A DNA stretch of 64,000 nucleotides from positions 1 to 64,000 of the forward strand of contig JAMCXB010000067.1 in NCBI GenBank assembly GCA_023480735.1, given 5' to 3'. Both the position numbers and the translations under genes were made by a program. Every line of letters starts with the position of its first letter. The stretch's first letter is position 1. The notes under the pieces are model-generated. The model made no database searches, was not told where the DNA came from, and saw only the letters and a list, made by a program, of their open reading frames with translations. Source of the stretch: Bacteroidota bacterium (GTDB lineage: Bacteria; Bacteroidota; Ignavibacteria; Kryptoniales; JAKASW01). This document shows, in pieces, positions 27,972 to 37,123 of this stretch.

Positions 27972-29530
27972 TTACTCCTTGATGGACGCTTTGAAAGAAG
28001 AGACAAATTCCTTTGTTATTTCATGGAGTCTCTTGTCGGTCTCCGCGTCGATGTCCTTGACGTCGGCAATCTTGTTGAGAATATCTTGATGCTTCAACTC
28101 CATCATCTCAAGAAATTCCGTCTCAAATCGTCGTATGCTCTCAACCGGCAGTTCGTCGAGAAAGCCGTTTGTTCCGGTGTAAATGATTGCGACTTGCTTT
28201 TCGACCGGCATCGGTGAGTATTGCCCCTGTTTAAGCAACTCGACAAGCCTCTGGCCTCTCCTGATTTGAGCCTGTGTAACTTTGTCCAGATCGGAACCGA
28301 ACTTTATAAACGCTTCAAGCGCCCTGAACTGGGCAAGATCAAGTCTCAGGCGGCCTGCAACCCTGCGCATCGCTTTTGTCTGTGCATGTCCGCCGACGCG
28401 GGAGACTGAAATGCCGACGTTGATTGCGGGTCGAACTCCGGAGTTGAACAACCCCGGCTCAAGGTATATTTGACCATCTGTAATTGAGATGACGTTGGTC
28501 GGTATGTAAGCAGATACGTCATTAGCCTGTGTCTCTATTATAGGAAGAGCCGTCAGGCTACCACCGCCTTCTTCGTCGCTCAGTTTTGAGGCACGCTCCA
28601 GCAGCCTGCTGTGCAAGTAAAACACATCGCCCGGATAAGCTTCGCGCCCCGGCGGTCTGCGAAGAAGTAGTGAGACCTGCCTGTACGCCCACGCATGCTT
28701 CGAGAGATCGTCATATACAACAAGAGCGTCTCTACCGCTGTCACGGAAGAACTCTCCGAGAGTACAGCCTGAGTAAGGCGCTATGAACTGCATCGGAGAT
28801 GGCACTCCAGCTGTCGCAGAGACAATAGTCGTATAGTCCATCGCTCCCTCTTCCTCAAGCTTTGCGACAACCTGTGCAACAGTGGAAGCCTTTTGTCCGA
28901 TGGCGACGTAGATGCAGTATACCGGCTTTATACCTCTCCTTTTTGCCTCTTCAGTATGGGTGTACTTCTGATTCAGAATTGCATCGATGGCGACTGCAGT
29001 CTTGCCGGTCTGCCTGTCTCCAATTATCAGCTCGCGTTGTCCGCGGCCGATTGGAATCTCATTGAGTCTATAGCCTTCAATCCGGTGTTCAGCGGCTGCT
29101 TCACCGGGCTGCGTGAAATCACTCCAAGAGCCTTTCTTTCCACCGGCAGGACTTTGTCAGTTTCTATGGGTCCTCTGCCATCGATCGGCTGCCCGAGCGG
29201 ATTTACCACACGCCCCAACATAGCTTCGCCTACAGGCATCGACATCACTTTGCCCGTACGGCGGACCTGATCGCCTTCCTTTACAAGAGTGTCGTTGCCG
29301 AATAAGATACACCCGACGTTATCTTCTTCAAGATTAAGAGCCATTCCGAAAACTCCGTTCGGAAACTCGACCAGTTCGCTGGACATCACCTTCTGCAACC
29401 CGTAGACTCTTGCGATCCCGTCACCAACTTGTAACACGGTTCCAACATCATAAATGTCGACTTCGCGCTCGAAACCTGATATCTGTTTTCTTAGAATTGC
29501 GGTAATTTCGTCAGGTCTTACTTCAGGCAT
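27972..29530 (-). CDS. atpA: ATP synthase F1 alpha subunit, reading frame broken
   Basis: Regulatory nucleotide-binding subunit of F1. The first frame (ATG 29530) runs from [13 protein letters not shown] through LKAIDSM and then leaves frame, stopping at 29027. The remainder ([20 protein letters not shown]-loop, ILNQKYTHT and the C-terminal helix bundle) is in the -1 frame to 27972. Homologues have IDSMIPIG or IDALVPIG here. Two extra bases lie at 29058-29059, explainable as duplication of GA. With them removed the protein has 518 residues and all motifs. The subunit is needed for ATP synthase, so a read error or recoding should be considered. Confidence 0.88.
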
Positions 29531-29561
29531 AACAACCTCATAGAATTAGTCTTTCGTAATC

Positions 29562-30122
29562 TCAATTTCGCAAAGTAGCTTCATCCGACAACTGTTGCTT
29601 CAAAATTTCAAGCTGGCGGCGGACGCTTCCGTCATAAACTGTGTCGCCGATCTGTACGAGGAAGCCGCCGAGAAGAGCGCGGTCGCTTGAGAAAGAAACA
29701 CGAACGCTCTTCCTCACAAGCGTCTCTAAAGTTTCCTTCAGCTGAGACATGGCCTTTTCATCCAACTTAAACGGAGCTCTTAATTCAGCATTAACGATAC
29801 CCTGCAACTGATCGAGAAGGACGGCAAATTCGACGGCAATGCTATCGACGAGTTTTTCTCTTCCTTTGTCAATCAAAAGAAAAAGGAAGTTCAGTGTCAG
29901 CTGATTAACCCTTGTGGCAAACACCGCTTTTATCACGTCTCTTTTCCTGAAACGATTAATGATTGGGCTCTTGAAGAATATATAGAGCTCATGCGAAGAC
30001 GAAATTGAGTCGTGAATCAGCCGCATGTCCGAAGCAACTTCATCGACCCTTTTCATCTCGCCGCAGAGTTCTAAAAGTGCGCCTGCATATCTTCTTGCAG
30101 CTCTTGTTTCCTTCATTATCAA
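29562..30122 (-). CDS. atpH: ATP synthase F1 delta subunit
   Basis: Peripheral-stalk protein joining F1 to the b subunits. At 186 residues it has normal length. It opens with ARRYAGALLELC (about 8-19) and has the family's C-terminal signature DRALLGGFLVQIGDTVYDGSVRRQL (in part: LLGGFLVQIGD, VYDGS). It lies three bases after atpF. The operon order B-E-F-H-A-G is the usual one. Confidence 0.92.
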   Translation of the reverse strand: MIMKETRAARRYAGALLELCGEMKRVDEVASDMRLIHDSISSSHELYIFFKSPIINRFRKRDVIKAVFATRVNQLTLNFLFLLIDKGREKLVDSIAVEFAVLLDQLQGIVNAELRAPFKLDEKAMSQLKETLETLVRKSVRVSFSSDRALLGGFLVQIGDTVYDGSVRRQLEILKQQLSDEATLRN

Positions 30123-30125
30123 GCT

Positions 30126-30614
30126 CTAGTTCTTTGGCAATGAATTCAGAAAATTCTCGACCAATTTCTTCTGCCTTGCCTCATCAATTGTCTCGCTCAG
30201 GATCTTCTCTGCTGCCTTCACGGCAAGTTCAGCCACCAACCCGTGTAGCTGAGAAATGGCCTGCTGCTTATCCCGCTCAATCTCTTCCCTGGCTTTATCG
30301 AGGACACTATTTGCATCCGCATGTGCTTTTGACATCGCCTCAGACCTTAGCTTCTCAGAAAGTTCTCTGGCCTCCCTGATAAGCTTCTGAGCTCGTTCTT
30401 CGGCCTTTGCAAGATTCTTCCTGTTCTCCTCGAGTACCACCTCAGCCTCTTTCTTGGCCTCTTCTGCGCGTTCGATCGATTGTCGGATCGACTCTTCGCG
30501 AGTATCAAGGGCCTCAAGGATCGGCTTCCAAGCGGTAGTCTTCAAGATTAATAACAGAAGGCCAAATGTCACCGCTGTCCAGATTATTACTCCCGGATTC
30601 AACTGCAATAGCAT
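30126..30614 (-). CDS. atpF: ATP synthase F0 b subunit
   Basis: Stator dimer linking membrane and F1. A 162-residue protein with one N-terminal membrane helix (about 8-28, [16 protein letters not shown]) and a long charged coiled coil, rich in E, A, K and R, to the end. [16 protein letters not shown] (about 28-43) is typical. It follows atpE after a 76-base gap that contains a hairpin. Confidence 0.92.
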   Translation of the reverse strand: MLLQLNPGVIIWTAVTFGLLLLILKTTAWKPILEALDTREESIRQSIERAEEAKKEAEVVLEENRKNLAKAEERAQKLIREARELSEKLRSEAMSKAHADANSVLDKAREEIERDKQQAISQLHGLVAELAVKAAEKILSETIDEARQKKLVENFLNSLPKN

Positions 30615-30649
30615 ACTCTAGTCTCCATTAGAATTGAAAAACATGCATG

Positions 30650-30673
30650 ATTCCCTTTTTCAAAAAGGAATCA
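30650..30673 (-). promoter_or_regulatory. Hairpin between atpE and atpF
   Basis: GATTCCTTTTT and AAAAAGGGAATC pair with one bulged G on the minus strand, in the 76-base spacer after atpE. In an operon that must yield many c subunits per b subunit, a hairpin here could protect atpE mRNA or attenuate transcription (inference). Confidence 0.4.
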
Positions 30674-30690
30674 GAGTTGAAGCGGTAAAA

Positions 30691-30924
30691 TTACGGCTTC
30701 AGTGCCATAATTATGGCGATGACTTCGGCGAACAATGTGACACCCTCGATCAGAGCCGCGGCAATGATCATGGTGGTCCTAAGGTCGGCCTGAGCTTCGG
30801 GTTGACGACCGCTTGCTTCCAAAGCCGCTGCGGCGAGCCTGCCAATACCCAAACCGCCTCCGATTACTGCTAGTCCGGCAGCGAGGCCGGCTGCTAAGTG
30901 AACTAGTTGATCTTGTGCTACCAT
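30691..30924 (-). CDS. atpE: ATP synthase F0 c subunit
   Basis: Proteolipid of the rotor ring, 77 residues, two membrane helices joined by the polar loop GRQPEAQADLR (about 39-49). The ion-binding carboxylate is in AALIEGVTLF (about 56-65). Where Na+ rings have Gln in helix 1 and Glu-Ser in helix 2, this protein has Arg (GIGRL) and Glu-Gly, so proton use is likelier (inference). GGAGG lies upstream of the ATG. Confidence 0.94.
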   Translation of the reverse strand: MVAQDQLVHLAAGLAAGLAVIGGGLGIGRLAAAALEASGRQPEAQADLRTTMIIAAALIEGVTLFAEVIAIIMALKP

Positions 30925-30948
30925 TTAAAACCTCCAGTATTTCTTCTT

Positions 30949-31854
30949 TTAATGTTCTTGATGGATTGCCATCCCGACAAACAAGGCCGTCAGGATCGTG
31001 AAAATGTAAGCTTGAATAAACGCAACGAGTACTTCCAAAAGCTCTATGAATAGCGCAAAACCTATCGCAAGGGGTGCGATCAACACCGTACCGAAGACGA
31101 ATATCAGGCCGATGAAGGAAAATATTGCTATGTCACCGGCGACGAGGTTCGCAAAAAGACGGACGCAGAGGGCAAAAGGTTTTGTGAAGAGACCCAGGAT
31201 TTCAACTACTGCCAAAATGGGCAGAGCAAAAATCGGGACGCCCTTGGGTATGAGACCTTTGAAATAGCCGAAGAATCCATGATGGATGACTCCAGATATC
31301 TGGATCACGAAGAATGCAATGAGCGCAAGTGACGCGGTGAAATTTATGTCGCCCGACGGCGTCGAAGCATACGGTATCAGCTCGAAGAGATTCGAGAATA
31401 GTATGAAAAAGAAGAGAGTCAGGAAGTAAGGGAGCAGCTTCCGTCCTTTTTCCCCTGTTGCGGGAAGGACAACGTCGTCCCTGATGAAGAGGACTACCAT
31501 TTCTACCGCATTCGCGAACCGACGGGGTATCAGCGATTTCTTGTAGCCTTTCGCCGCCGCCCTCAGAACGAGGAATACTAACAAGCCTGCGATCCACATC
31601 ATGACCACATGTTTCGTCAGCGACATATCGATTGTTAAACCGGCGATATGGATAGGTGAAAAATGAGGCAGATGAATCTCTCCGAAGGGCAGAAAATCCA
31701 ATGTGTGCGAATCCGAGACGTGTTCTATTACCCAGTTGCCGTTAGAGGCGCTGCCTGCATGTGCGACCGCAGCTGCGGCGGTGTCAGAAACGGCTTTCCC
31801 GACGTTAGCAGCCAACATGCTGGCAGAAGACAAAATCGCAGATCCAAATATCAT
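30949..31854 (-). CDS. atpB: ATP synthase F0 a subunit
   Basis: Stator channel subunit, 301 residues, polytopic. It has a hydrophobic N-terminal region, then helices including the conserved Arg of CVRLFANLVAGD that meets the c-ring carboxylate, and a final LLEVLVAFIQAYIFTIL helix. The extra N-terminal segment of about 80 residues before the first core helix is typical of FCB-group AtpB. It overlaps the AtpI-like gene by four bases. Confidence 0.93.
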   Translation of the reverse strand: MIFGSAILSSASMLAANVGKAVSDTAAAAVAHAGSASNGNWVIEHVSDSHTLDFLPFGEIHLPHFSPIHIAGLTIDMSLTKHVVMMWIAGLLVFLVLRAAAKGYKKSLIPRRFANAVEMVVLFIRDDVVLPATGEKGRKLLPYFLTLFFFILFSNLFELIPYASTPSGDINFTASLALIAFFVIQISGVIHHGFFGYFKGLIPKGVPIFALPILAVVEILGLFTKPFALCVRLFANLVAGDIAIFSFIGLIFVFGTVLIAPLAIGFALFIELLEVLVAFIQAYIFTILTALFVGMAIHQEH

Positions 31855-32288
31855 TGTGCGGTGCCCTTGCCGGTTTTCTTAAAGGCCATTCTCTTATTCA
31901 GAAAAATCACTTCGAATATGGTCATCGTGAAATAAAAAACAATAAGCCCCGTCACAAGGGGGATTATTGGAGTTTTGAAGACTTCAATAAGCAGTATGAA
32001 TATCCCCAAGAGCAGAAGTAACCTGATACCCATTCCCAAGGAAATGCCTTTTAGGAAGACGAGGCTGCTTTGGTCAATAAACTTCTCTATGGTATAGAAC
32101 CCTACGGCTCCGTTCACTACTCCGAGAAGCGCGCCGAGAAAATAAGCACCGCCAAACCCATCGCCAGCGTATTTCCATATGAGAATAATGGAAATCACGG
32201 CTATTGCAATAAGGGAAACAGCTAGAGTCCTCATGGTGCCATTGTGCAGCAACCGGTCGAGAGGATCAACTTTTCTTTCTTGTATCAC
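31851..32288 (-). CDS. AtpI-like ATP synthase subunit I
   Basis: A 145-residue protein with four membrane segments (about 20-37, 48-66, 78-102, 108-130) and basic ends. Position between atpZ-like and atpB genes and topology match the subunit I/AtpR-like proteins thought to assist c-ring assembly or magnesium supply. Sequence alone is weakly diagnostic. It overlaps both neighbours (four bases with atpB, 23 with the AtpZ gene). Confidence 0.7.
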   Translation of the reverse strand: MIQERKVDPLDRLLHNGTMRTLAVSLIAIAVISIILIWKYAGDGFGGAYFLGALLGVVNGAVGFYTIEKFIDQSSLVFLKGISLGMGIRLLLLLGIFILLIEVFKTPIIPLVTGLIVFYFTMTIFEVIFLNKRMAFKKTGKGTAQ

Positions 32289-32529
32289 TCTTACCTAATT
32301 TCTGTACTTCTTTATAAAAGTTGTAAAAGCCACCGACTAGCCCTACTGCGGCCCCTGTCAGAATCAGCCATGGTGATGTACCAAAATGATCGTCAAGAAA
32401 ATATCCGAGCAACGTCATACCGGCGACCGAAGCGGCCAACTCCGTGCCCAGTCCCATGAAAGGCGCAAGTTGCCTGTACGCCTCACCCAGGCTTTCTCCG
32501 AAACTCTGTTTCTTCTTCAAATATGTCAC
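32266..32529 (-). CDS. AtpZ/AtpI family protein
   Basis: An 87-residue protein with two membrane segments (about 31-48 and 55-72) and the family pattern GLGTELAASVAGMTLLGYFLD followed by GTSPWLILTGAAVGLVGG, recognised in parts. It is the usual first atp-operon accessory gene. It lies three bases after bactofilin, which joins the atp genes to the M23-bactofilin pair. Confidence 0.85.
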   Translation of the reverse strand: MTYLKKKQSFGESLGEAYRQLAPFMGLGTELAASVAGMTLLGYFLDDHFGTSPWLILTGAAVGLVGGFYNFYKEVQKLGKSDTRKKS

Positions 32530-32532
32530 GCA

Positions 32533-32898
32533 TCATCTGAATAACTCGCTCTTCTGGTCAGGTCTCTTCTCCCCGCTCATGTCGCACTTGCCGTCAAACA
32601 TGGCGCCTTCATCAATAACCAGTTTTGAAGCTCGAATATCGCCTTTGATCCTGGCTTTCGGTTCCAGTACCAGCTTATTCTTGACATTGAGATTGCCGGT
32701 AATCTTCCCGCTGACAGTTACTGCCTGGGCGTCAATGTTGCCGGTGATTTCACCGCTCATTCCAATTACCAGATCTCCGCTCAGGGCAATGTCACCGTTC
32801 ACCTGTCCATCAACTCGAAGACTACCCGAACTCGTAATCTTACCTTCGAAACGAGATCCCTGCGAAACGATGTTGATTTGTCCGTCTTCTTTTGCCAT
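32533..32898 (-). CDS. Bactofilin
   Basis: A 121-residue cytoskeletal protein. Central beta-helix repeats appear as GKITSSGSLRVDGQVNGDIA, MSGEITGNIDAQAV and GKITGNLNVKNKL with short polar tails at both ends. Bactofilins polymerise without nucleotide and guide local wall synthesis. It lies one base downstream of the M23 peptidase gene, the classic bactofilin-LytM pairing, and just before the atp genes. Confidence 0.92.
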   Translation of the reverse strand: MAKEDGQINIVSQGSRFEGKITSSGSLRVDGQVNGDIALSGDLVIGMSGEITGNIDAQAVTVSGKITGNLNVKNKLVLEPKARIKGDIRASKLVIDEGAMFDGKCDMSGEKRPDQKSELFR

Positions 32899-32899
32899 G

Positions 32900-33781
32900 T
32901 CAATTCTTTGTTAGTAAATAATTTTCCGGGTTTAAGTTCTTGCCGTCCTGCCAAAGCTCAAAGTGAAGATGTGGTCCAGTGCTGGTGACTCCTGTTGAGC
33001 CGACGAGCGCAACCACCTCTCCTCTCGAAACCTTAGTGCCAACACTGACCAGTATGCGTTCGCAGTGTTTGTACACCGTGATGAAGTCCCCTGCATGGGC
33101 TATCATCAGTGTATTACCTCCGGCCAGGGTCCAATCTACAAAAATTACTTCGCCTGGAGCGGGTGCCACTACGGGTGAACCTATTGGTGCGGAGATGTCG
33201 ACTCCGTAATGCTGTATTTGATAATTAACGCCACGAGTTATATACCCGTTTGCGGGCATCATCAAGGGGAGTATGGAACCAATATCGTTACTGGGCTGGG
33301 CCGAAGCATAGGGTTCAGATGGTACCTTCGCGTACGAGGAGCCATTCTCTTCGGGAATCTCTTTTGCAGCTTGTTGCTGAGGAACCTCAACAGGTTGGCT
33401 GTTTGCCGCCTGTGACGAAGATTGGTCTTCTGTCGTGTCTGTCGAAGCGCTGCCTCCAAGGATCTTCCTGAGTCTCTCATTGTAGGCAGAGAGATAAGTC
33501 ATCTGCTGCTCGACTTCACCGACTTTTGACTCCAGCCTCTGTACCTTTTCAAGCTGTTCACGCTGAGTGCTGAAGTATCCAGGCAGTACCAGTCTTCCTA
33601 CGGGCGTATATATCAGAGCTACAACGCTTAACGCACCAATAACTACAAATCCAAAAAGAACAACGAATGCCAACTGAAATTTTGACGCCATGAAGGTCCG
33701 CGACGGTCTTCCAGTGTCAGAGATTACTACAAACGTCAGCTTTGGTGACGCCGTCTTCGCATGCGGTGATTTATGTTGCAT
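32900..33781 (-). CDS. M23 family metallopeptidase (LytM-like)
   Basis: A 293-residue envelope protein: cytoplasmic basic tail, one membrane helix (about 32-58), a coiled coil (about 80-115), a proline/glutamine-rich linker and a C-terminal LytM domain. Zinc ligands are intact: HYGVD (HxxxD) and HLHFE (HxH near the end). It probably cuts peptidoglycan crosslinks under control of the adjacent bactofilin, as in other bacteria with this gene pair. Confidence 0.9.
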   Translation of the reverse strand: MQHKSPHAKTASPKLTFVVISDTGRPSRTFMASKFQLAFVVLFGFVVIGALSVVALIYTPVGRLVLPGYFSTQREQLEKVQRLESKVGEVEQQMTYLSAYNERLRKILGGSASTDTTEDQSSSQAANSQPVEVPQQQAAKEIPEENGSSYAKVPSEPYASAQPSNDIGSILPLMMPANGYITRGVNYQIQHYGVDISAPIGSPVVAPAPGEVIFVDWTLAGGNTLMIAHAGDFITVYKHCERILVSVGTKVSRGEVVALVGSTGVTSTGPHLHFELWQDGKNLNPENYLLTKN

Positions 33782-34113
33782 CTCAAGCTCTCATAATATA
33801 AAAATGGGCGGCCATAATGTCAATAAAAAGCTTCAAACGCGAAGCATTTTGGCCCTCTTACCCTACCCGACGTACGAGATAGAACAACCACCGTGGCTGG
33901 CTTCAAGGGCCTTCTTGAAATATCGTCACATATTGAATAATCTTACATAAATAAGAAAGGCAATAGTATGTCACAGTACCCATGCTACCGAATCAAGGCA
34001 GCGGGCAGTCTGCACAGCCGTCTTCGTTCACTGGGGAGATCAAACTGCAATTTGGGCACCCCGCAAGCCAAGGGTTCAAACGTCCGTTTTAAACCAACAT
34101 CGAGGAAACCTCA
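33782..34113. other. Divergent intergenic region
   Basis: A 332-base gap between the M23 gene and the carboxyltransferase gene, expected to hold promoters for the M23-bactofilin-atp run and for the carboxyltransferase. GCTTC/GAAGC around AAACGC at 33830-33845 is a small hairpin of unclear meaning. Nothing else is recognisable. Confidence 0.4.
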
Positions 34114-35781
34114 ATGAAGGACTCTGGATCATGGATTCAACACGACTCCGGCTACCTGAAGAATGAAGATTTCAACAAGAATCTTCTTCGGAAATTGGAG
34201 GCGGCAATGGAAACTGTTCGTAAAGGCGGAGGCGAGGAGGCCGCAACACGACAGAAGAAGCGGGGGAAATTATTAGCCCGTGAAAGAATCGCGTCGCTCG
34301 TCGATCCCGATACATCATTCCTGGAAATTGGCACCATGGCTGCTTTCGGACATTATGAGGAACATGGCGGAGCACCCTCCGCGGGAATCGTCACCGGAAT
34401 TGGCAAGATTCACGGACGGGATGTGGTGATTGTTGCCAACGACTCAACTGTGAAGGCGGGTGCCTACTTCCCTCTTTCCATAAAGAAGCATTTGCGCGCA
34501 CAGGAAGTGGCGCTTCAAAACAGGATTCCGATCATTTACCTAGTGGATTCAGCAGGCGTGTTTCTACCAATGCAGTCGGAGATTTTTCCGGATAAGTCCG
34601 ATTTCGGAAGAATATTCTATAATAATGCTATTCTAAGCTCCCAGGCGATAGTGCAGATTGCAGCTGTCATGGGACCTTGCGTCGCCGGGGGAGCATACCT
34701 TCCAATAATGAGTGACGAGTCAATAATTGTCGAGGGCACAGGCAGCGTTTTTCTTGCGGGTCCGTATCTTGTGAAAGCGGCGATCGGTGAAGAGACTGAC
34801 GTTGAAGAGCTTGGAGGTGCGGACACTCACTCGTCGATTTCCGGCATCACAGATTACAAAGTAGAATCCGATTCTGAAGCTATTGAACTGATCAGAGAAC
34901 TGGTATCAAAGATCGGCAAAAAGGAAAGCGCCGGCTTCGACCGAGCGGCTCCACATCCGCCAAAATTAGATCCGAAAGAGATCTATGGAATAATCCCGAT
35001 CGATCGAACTAAACCCTATGACATGTACGAAATAATCGGAAGGATTGTTGACAACGGCGAAATCGACGAGTACAAGGCTGCTTACGGCAAATCTTTGATC
35101 TGTGCTTACGCCCGAATCGACGGATGGGCGGTTGGGATTGTCTCAAATCAGCGTACGACTGTCAGGTCCAAGAAGCCTGACAACTCAAACGAGATGCAAA
35201 TTGGGGGGGTGATATATTCGGAGAGCGCGGACAAGGCCGCAAGATTCATCATGAACTGTAACCAAAGACGAATACCACTCGTATTTTTGCAGGATGTTAC
35301 CGGTTTCATGGTCGGAACGCGGGCAGAAAGAGGCGGAATCATCAAGGACGGCGCAAAGATGGTCAATGCAGTAGCTAATTCCACCGTTCCACGGTTTACC
35401 ATCATTGTTGGCAACAGCTTTGGCGCGGGTAATTACGCCATGTGTGGAAAAGCCTACGATCCTCGACTGATTTTTGCGTGGCCCTCCGCAAGAATTGCCG
35501 TGATGGGAGGCGAGCAGGCAAGCCAAACTCTTCTAAGCATCAGGCTGCAGCAAATGGAAAGAGACGGAAGGAAGATTACGGAAGAGGAACAGACGAGCCT
35601 TCTGAAGGAAATCAAAGAGCGGTATGAGATTGAAATGGATCCTAGTTATGCTGCAGCCAGGCTGTGGGTGGATGAAATAATCGATCCCCTTGAAACGCGG
35701 GAAGTCATTTCACGCGGAATAGAAATCGCCGATCAGAATCCGTTTGTCGCTCGGTTTAACGTGGGTGTAATCCAGACTTGA
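34114..35781 (+). CDS. Acyl-CoA carboxylase carboxyltransferase subunit (methylcrotonyl-CoA carboxylase beta-like)
   Basis: Transfers the carboxyl group from biotin to an acyl-CoA. A 555-residue crotonase-fold protein with two halves. GSVFLAGPYLVKAAIGE (about 210-226) and GGADTH in the N-terminal half, and DVTGFMVGTRAERGGI (about 395-410) plus SFGAGNYAMCGKAYDP in the second, fit the methylcrotonyl/geranyl-CoA type better than propionyl-CoA. The biotin carboxylase/carrier partner is not in the window. Likely role in leucine or isoprenoid breakdown (inference). The ATG follows a weak ribosome site. Confidence 0.85.
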   Translation: MKDSGSWIQHDSGYLKNEDFNKNLLRKLEAAMETVRKGGGEEAATRQKKRGKLLARERIASLVDPDTSFLEIGTMAAFGHYEEHGGAPSAGIVTGIGKIHGRDVVIVANDSTVKAGAYFPLSIKKHLRAQEVALQNRIPIIYLVDSAGVFLPMQSEIFPDKSDFGRIFYNNAILSSQAIVQIAAVMGPCVAGGAYLPIMSDESIIVEGTGSVFLAGPYLVKAAIGEETDVEELGGADTHSSISGITDYKVESDSEAIELIRELVSKIGKKESAGFDRAAPHPPKLDPKEIYGIIPIDRTKPYDMYEIIGRIVDNGEIDEYKAAYGKSLICAYARIDGWAVGIVSNQRTTVRSKKPDNSNEMQIGGVIYSESADKAARFIMNCNQRRIPLVFLQDVTGFMVGTRAERGGIIKDGAKMVNAVANSTVPRFTIIVGNSFGAGNYAMCGKAYDPRLIFAWPSARIAVMGGEQASQTLLSIRLQQMERDGRKITEEEQTSLLKEIKERYEIEMDPSYAAARLWVDEIIDPLETREVISRGIEIADQNPFVARFNVGVIQT

Positions 35782-36446
35782 AATCGACCCTTAGCCGGAC
35801 AGTCCTTCCGTTTCTATTGTTAATTTCGCTTGCCGGAAGTGCTTCCGCACAAATCGAGATTATCACCAGATTTTTCGAGCCTAAAGTTTTCAGAGTCACC
35901 AATGACCTTCGGGCATACATACGAAATGATCTCCCTCCCGTATCGTACAACAGAGAGGATGAGCTCAAACACATCGATCTGATCTTCATGAAGGCGATGG
36001 AGCTTTCCGGTAAAGAAATAAGTACGGCTCTACTTGCAAGCTCTTTTGCCGTTCTCAATCGTACCGATATACATCCCGTTGTTCCCCTGCTTGGCATTGT
36101 AACACTTCCCCTCCCTGCCGAAGATTCCTCTGATGCTATAAAGAGAATCGGAAAGTTGCCTAGATATATTTTCCCTGACTCGCCGTACGACAAACGGGGC
36201 GACAGCGATAAGCTGGTCCACTTCTTTGGTTCGGCATACCTGACGTATGAGACCGGGACGAAGAAGCTTCCCGACGCGATCGGAAACTTGATTGAAAAGG
36301 GTGAGGTTGCGTTAAAACTAGATTCTGCTTCAGATCCTCGTGACGTGTTTGCAAATAGGCTGGGTCAGCAATTTGGCTATGCTTTAAGCGATGGGAGGAA
36401 CGTGGTTCCTTCTGATTTCCTCCTGGCGAAATATATTAAGAAGTGA
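35778..36446 (+). CDS. Secreted protein of unknown function
   Basis: A 222-residue protein with a signal peptide (1 to about 24, ending ASAQ). It starts with TTG overlapping the carboxyltransferase stop (TTGA). Not recognised beyond this; the segment SDKLVHFFGSAYLTYETG (about 144-161) loosely recalls periplasmic proteins with a DKxxHF pattern. Its 3' end overlaps the convergent ispD gene by 11 bases. No function is proposed. Confidence 0.65.
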   Translation: MKSTLSRTVLPFLLLISLAGSASAQIEIITRFFEPKVFRVTNDLRAYIRNDLPPVSYNREDELKHIDLIFMKAMELSGKEISTALLASSFAVLNRTDIHPVVPLLGIVTLPLPAEDSSDAIKRIGKLPRYIFPDSPYDKRGDSDKLVHFFGSAYLTYETGTKKLPDAIGNLIEKGEVALKLDSASDPRDVFANRLGQQFGYALSDGRNVVPSDFLLAKYIKK

Positions 36447-37122
36447 GCTTCTGGAGCAGCTCCAGATCTTCGGCAGTTGTAATTTTGGGGTTAATATGGC
36501 GCGGCTCCACGACGAATGCCTTCACGCCGATTCGTTCAAGAAGCATAATCTCATCAGTGACCCCAGTGAGATCACCGAGCTGTCCGTATGCGCGGCTCAG
36601 GAGCCCGGCAGTCATGACTTGCGGAGTCTGGGCGGCAAAGAGTCTTGAGCGGTCAACCGTAGACTCGCAGAAGTTATTCTCGTCTACCATCTTCAAAGTG
36701 TCTTTCACGGGTGCAGCAAGGAAGGCTGCTCCGAACTTCCAGCCGGCCGAGATGACTTCCTCCAGATCTTCCGCGGACAACAACGGTCGGGCTGCATCAT
36801 GAATACAGACCAGGTCGTCGTCGTTGACCATGCTTCGGAGAAATTCAAATGCATTTTTGACTGATAGAGGTCTCTCGGCGCCGCCTTCTACAACCGCTGT
36901 AAGCCTCCTGAGTTCTGTTGGTTGCACAATTCTTTGGAAGTTCAATATATCGGTTTGAGGGGCAGCCAGGCAGATATGCTTGAGACCATGGAGTTTCGCG
37001 AATAGGTTGAGAAGGCGGCGAATGATCGGCTCACCGCCTATCTCAATTAAGGGTTTTGAGACTCCTCCAAGACGTCTTCCCGAGCCTGCGGCAGGAATTA
37101 TTACACCAATCCCCTTTCCCAT
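36436..37122 (-). CDS. ispD: 2-C-methyl-D-erythritol 4-phosphate cytidylyltransferase
   Basis: Third step of the non-mevalonate isoprenoid pathway. At 228 residues it has normal length, with AAGSGRRLGG (about 11-20) binding CTP, GGAERPLSV (about 79-87), IHDAARPLL (about 102-110) and the RSRLFAAQTPQ segment. The Pro-Lys-Gln usual after the glycine loop reads SKPLIEI here. It lies one base after queA on the same strand. Confidence 0.9.
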   Translation of the reverse strand: MGKGIGVIIPAAGSGRRLGGVSKPLIEIGGEPIIRRLLNLFAKLHGLKHICLAAPQTDILNFQRIVQPTELRRLTAVVEGGAERPLSVKNAFEFLRSMVNDDDLVCIHDAARPLLSAEDLEEVISAGWKFGAAFLAAPVKDTLKMVDENNFCESTVDRSRLFAAQTPQVMTAGLLSRAYGQLGDLTGVTDEIMLLERIGVKAFVVEPRHINPKITTAEDLELLQKLTS

Positions 37123-37123
37123 T

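Noticed and set aside
33828-33853. Hairpin upstream of the M23 gene as terminator
   Set aside because: Short stem with mismatches and no gene ending toward it.
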